Below, piece by piece: positions 60,245 through 64,000 of a DNA stretch of 64,000 bases. Each line of letters begins with the position of its first letter. Positions within the stretch are counted from its first letter, which is position 1. The notes under the pieces were generated by a model. The model did not search any database. It had not been told where the DNA came from and saw only the letters and a program-made list of their open reading frames with translations. The translations under genes and the position numbers were made by a program. This DNA comes from Guillardia theta CCMP2712 (Eukaryota > Cryptophyceae > Pyrenomonadales > Geminigeraceae): NCBI RefSeq assembly GCF_000315625.1, contig NW_005434594.1:296216-360215 (forward strand), read 5' to 3'.

Positions 60245-60639
60245 GTTGCTGCTGTATGACTTTTTATGGTTCGATCGCTGTCAACTCAATCTTCCAGGCT
60301 TCCTCCAGTCTCTTCGTCACATCCGCACAAGCCCAACAGCAATAACTTCTCACTCAAACGAGCTTGTCCTTCTCATCAGTCATGTCTCCTGAAACACATC
60401 ATGAGGAATCTGATAGAAAGCATTCAGTCTGATGCAGAAGACAGCCAATCTGCACACCAAACATCAGCAAGAGCAGTGACTTCAAGGTTCAGATGATCAT
60501 AGCTCTTTCGTGTTTATCAGCCTTTCCCCAATCTGTCTCTCCTGTCCTCTCTCCTCTTCCTCACTCTCCCTAAGTTCAGGCTTGCCGGCCTTCTCCTCCC
60601 CTCGTCTCCCCCAGTTCCTCCTCGTACTTTACTCCCTCC

Positions 60640-60670
60640 TCCTCGTCCTCGTCCTCCTCCTCCTCCTCCT

Positions 60671-60706
<36 letters not shown>

Positions 60707-60790
60707 CTCGTCCTCCTCGTCCTCCTCGTCCTCCTCGTCCTCCTCGTCCTCCTCGTCCTCCTCGTCCTCCTCGTCCTCGTCCTCGTCTTC
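60640..60790. repeat. (GTCCTC/GTCCTCCTC)n array
   Basis: Alternating GTCCTC hexamers and GTCCTCCTC nonamers, about 150 bases. Confidence 0.95.
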
Positions 60791-61560
60791 GTCTTCTGCT
60801 CTCCCCTCCTCTCCACTGTCCTCTTCATTCCGGCGCCTCAACCATTCTGGTACCAAAGAGTGAACGATCACGAAATACCCCTACCCCCCCACGGCCCTTA
60901 TAAGAGGCACGATAAGAAGGGTACTTGAAGTATATCCACCCCCCATGTCAAATACATTCCCGTGGGGGTACTGTAATCTATTGAAAGGAGGGGTACTTCA
61001 TAGTACTTGAAAGGGGTAGCTAGAATTCAAAGGGGGGTGGTGCCGGCACGAAAAAAGAAGTCAAATGTACAACTTCTTATCAAATGGTTTGTAGTTTGTA
61101 TGCTTGCTGAAGGTGCGAAAGGTAGAAGAATGAGAGGGAGAGAGAGGAAGATGAAAGGAGGGAGAAGGAGAAGGAGAGGGAGAGGGAGAGGGAGAGTTCA
61201 GGGCAGGGAACCAGGGCGAGGGGGAGAGGGAGGAAGAGAAGGAGGGTGGGAGAAACAGAAAACAGGGATAGGGACAAAGGGAGAAAGCGTGAAAGAGGGA
61301 GAGTAAGAGAAATTTGAATGAGCACACAAAAGTATTACTCGAGGGAGTGACGAAAATGAGGTAAAGAGGCAGGCAACACGACTGGGAGGACAAGAGGGAG
61401 GGATGGGTAGGGAGGAAGTGAGTGATTAATAGTGAGTGAAGAGGCTTTAGAGCTGTGCGACGTGGTTATGAAGTTATTGGAGTCAGTTGGTGTCACACCC
61501 CGAAGCTTTACGGGTTGCAGACGTCTACAGTGAATGCTCAACCTCCGCTGGATCACACAT

Positions 61561-61660
61561 AAAGGTGAAAAGTAGAGGTAAGGAGTTTATTTGAGAAGTA
61601 ACACAAACACAAAGGTGAAAAGTAGAGGTAAGGAGTTTATCTGAGAAGCAACACAAACAC
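61561..61660. repeat. 50-bp direct duplication
   Basis: AAAGGTGAAAAGTAGAGGTA.. to ..ACACAAACAC occurs at 61561-61610 and 61611-61660 with two base differences. Confidence 0.9.
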
Positions 61661-62688
61661 AGCAATGGTTCGTGGCGCACACAGCAAAGACAGACCACCT
61701 TAGCAGCAGTTGACGATCCTTTGTAGTCCAGGGTACTCCTGCTCAATAAGATTGCTTCCTGCCGAGGCTTGAGCTCACCTTCGCAGAGCTCTGAAAGAGG
61801 ATTGCGACAGGTTGGAGAAGAGTAGGGTAGATGAAAATGCAGAGAATGGTTGAACTTGACTGTCAGTCTTTCTGCTCCCCAATGCTCGTCTTCATCACTT
61901 TAAGGGTATTGATTATACAGAGTTACATACATCATCACGACTCCTCAAGCGCGATCTTTGATCTTCTCGGCTCCATTCACACTTGTGTTGTCGAGTGAAT
62001 CATAGTCGTTGATCATAATTGTGATGCTTTGAACGCATGATAAGTGGAGCGTTCATCCCAAATTTGAAGATCCGAAAAAGAACTTTTCCAGAGATTTTGT
62101 GCTTCATCGAATCATCGATTCTTTCTTCCCGTCGCTATGGTTGTAACAGTTTCCCGTGATCATTGTCGCAAATTTCATGATGATGGAAGGCAAATAAAGG
62201 AGAGAGAGAGGGAGATTAAGGAGGGAAAAGAGGTTGACTCAATTGTTTGTTCTTACTTTGCTCACGTTCATATCAAGCCATGTTCACTTTCTCCATCTGA
62301 GGTGTCATGAGCATCATCCCAGCTGCTCATCCGCTCAAATTGTGTTGGGACTCCATGTCAACGGCATGAATTCATGGGAGAGATCTCTGCTCGATTGTCT
62401 CGCAAAATTGACAATGCACTGTCCTTGTTATCACTCAGTTCGAGCCAACCCCGTTCAGGGCGTAGGGTTGGCAGCATGTTGAAATGTCAGACATACTGCT
62501 TGTTTTGATGTTGCGACACATCTTGTTACCATAAAGCACTCTCGATCAACCTTATCTGTTCCATGCATCGTTGAATATTGGGTCTTCGTTGCATCCAATC
62601 GATACACTTTGGGGCATTGGAATGAATAGTATTTTATTTCTTTAATGCGACAGTTACACTAATCTCAACATGCTACATACAACCGAAT

Positions 62689-62874
62689 TTACGAGCGGTT
62701 GTAGAAGTAGTCCCAGTGGTTGCGGGCGCGGACCCAGTCATCGTAGGCAGCAGCATCGTTGGCCTTGTAGTAGGTGTCAGCGGAGGCGTTGTAGAGCTGG
62801 CGGGCCTGGGCGTTCTGGCCGGCGGCCTTGGCGTAGAGGGCAGCAGCGGTCTGGCCGTAGAGAGTCTGGAACAT
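62689..62874 (-). CDS. 61-residue aromatic/Ala-rich protein, copy B (inverted)
   Basis: Encodes exactly the same 61 residues as copy A at 55073-55258. I see only two synonymous differences in the 186 bases (CTC preceded by ACT rather than ACC, and GAT for GAC). The ATG again follows a splice acceptor (TCTCTAG). Sequence outside the coding region differs from copy A. The two genes point toward each other with about 7.4 kb between them. Confidence 0.8.
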   Translation of the reverse strand: MFQTLYGQTAAALYAKAAGQNAQARQLYNASADTYYKANDAAAYDDWVRARNHWDYFYNRS

Positions 62875-63140
62875 CTAGAGAGAAGGAGTCAACAAACATT
62901 CAACACTTGATTCCACAACACAACCACATCTCCATCTATCTACCCTCACCCCAACTACACTCCCCTGATGCATGGGGAAGAGAAGGTAAGACGAAGAAGG
63001 TTCACTTCATCGCTCCACCATCTCTTCTTCCCTTCATCATCTCTTGACCATCATAATAAGATCCACACATATTAGCTTCAATGACATTTTCGTCTCACCT
63101 TCCTAGTGCGTGAATGTTGCTTGATCTCGTCTTATATTGA
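62875..63140 (-). promoter_or_regulatory. 5' UTR intron and promoter region of copy B
   Basis: On the minus strand a TATA-like CAATATAAGACG near 63130 is followed by a short leader that ends at GAAG before a GTGAG donor (63094-63098). The intron then runs to the TCTCTAG acceptor before the ATG at 62874. This arrangement is inferred from motifs only. Confidence 0.5.
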
Positions 63141-64000
63141 GCTCGTTCTATTTCCGGGATTCCCGATTTAGACCACCCACCCTAATCGAGCTCCGTTCAC
63201 AATTGTCCTCAAATGTACCCCTGTATTTCATAGTAGATCGATGGGTGAAAGACGATTTCTGATACACACCGGTGATACAACCACCCCCTGTTGTGTGACC
63301 TGAGCGGTACTGTCGTGAGACCAGTAAGCACATACGGTAAGGTGGGTGGTGGTAAAATCCCAGGAGGGGTCATGGCTGTTTGAGGGGAAAGCTAGGGGTG
63401 TCAAGCTACCTACTGTTGAGTAAAGAAGGTTGGATGAGTCGGAGCCGCCCGGCACGGGCCCGGATGTCCGATTTGCCGCAGTTGCGGCCGGAACTGAGAA
63501 TCGTCCAGGCCGGCCCGGCGCCCGGCCGCGGGCACTCACAGCTTCTGAGACGTCGATCAGAGTAGCCTAGTGCCGCACATCAGTGTGGCAGAAAGAAGGA
63601 GCGAAACTCAGAGCTGGCAGTGGGTCGGCCCGGGGCCCGGGACCCGGGCCGGGCCGCCCGGGCCGGCGTATGCGAGCCAAGCCCGCAGCATCATGAATCA
63701 TCGGAGTCCGGGCCGGTGATCCGATCATCGGATCATCCGATGATGATCTCTCCCGGCCCAATGATACTGGGCCGTCACGGCGCCGCGTGGCATACTATGG
63801 CATAGCCTAGCCTACGGTCACCGATCCCGGCACCGACCATCGGACCGGGCCAGCGGCCGCGCCGCGCCTGAGTGTCCGGGCCCCCAGCCACTGCAGCCTG
63901 GCCGGACCGGCGAACGGTCGACCCCGTCACTCAGAACTTCGGAAACGACCGTACTATACGAGCCCCCGGCCCTGTGTCAGCTCTCAGAGTCTCGCTTCTC
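63141..64000. other. Intergenic: TACCCC/GGGTGG tract (63150-63420) and GC island (63430-64000)
   Basis: The same pair of spacer styles as elsewhere, running off the right edge. Words such as GGGCCCGG, GGCCGGGCC and ATCATCGGATCATC are seen. No gene was seen. Confidence 0.7.

Larger units (their letters stand above)
60245..62688. other. Gene-poor region with GTCCTC array, TACCCC patch and a 50-bp duplication
   Basis: About 60640-60790 is a (GTCCTCCTC)n array. About 60870-61030 is a short TACCCC/GGGGTA patch. About 61100-61300 is GA-rich. From 61310 to 62630 no gene was recognised; composition is balanced and AT-richer than elsewhere, so undetected exons or regulatory DNA are possible. The left 250 bases may include 5' parts of the coiled-coil gene. 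Confidence 0.55.

Noticed and set aside
61310-62630. Possible gene or tRNA in the gene-poor stretch
   Set aside because: No long frame, no tRNA-like cloverleaf and no splice-supported exon chain was found by eye.

Overview
This is nuclear DNA of a photosynthetic eukaryote with a secondary plastid of red-algal type. Genes have many short introns (about 45-150 bases, GT..AG). Several products begin with a signal peptide followed by an aromatic residue, the ASAF-like bipartite plastid signal of cryptophytes and stramenopiles: plastid ribosomal bS21 (..PASSF), a PX-domain protein (..AAFAF) and an EF-hand protein (..NAF). Digalactosyldiacylglycerol synthase, a heme oxygenase-family protein and a protein with two starch-binding modules fit this. 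My best guess is a cryptophyte such as Guillardia theta; this is inference from gene content and no search was run. There are three assembly gaps (2634-3077, 32012-32185, 42935-43034).

Layout. 1-8 kb: a poorly resolved gene, a SIRT2-like sirtuin, DGD synthase. 7.6-15 kb: an armadillo protein head-to-head with a PH/Sfi1-like protein, an EF-hand protein ending in a CaaX box, a bZIP factor. 17-21.5 kb: UTP23, an AGTRAP-like membrane protein, RNA polymerase subunit RPB9. 22.5-26 kb: a GH5-like secreted protein with an inverted, internally deleted copy, then plastid bS21. 27-33 kb: a BAHD-like acyltransferase and a long acidic synergin-like protein. 35-42 kb: a 100-residue unknown, the tandem-CBM20 protein, and a DNAJC21/JJJ1 homologue with a tandem exon duplication. 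43.9-50.6 kb: an SRSF1-like splicing factor with a 12-base microexon, a 182-residue putative plastid protein, a C2H2 nuclear protein. 52.5-64 kb: the PX protein, two near-identical 61-residue genes in inverted orientation, a plastid-type EF-hand gene, a heme oxygenase-family gene, a coiled-coil protein.

Intergenic space is unusual. Two sequence styles recur and usually lie next to each other: tracts rich in TACCCC/GGGGTA, and GC islands built from GGCC, CCGG, GGGCCC, GTGACTC and AGTCACT words. Introns and spacers are also loaded with purine/pyrimidine microsatellites, mostly GGA/TCC.

The genes are ordinary eukaryotic neighbours, not an operon. Shared themes are plastid function (DGD synthase, bS21, heme oxygenase family, PX protein, 182-residue protein), glucan metabolism (CBM20, GH5) and RNA and ribosome work (UTP23, RPB9, SRSF1, DNAJC21). 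For 16 exon models I added up the exon lengths or checked the splice phase at each junction; those are flagged as frame-consistent.
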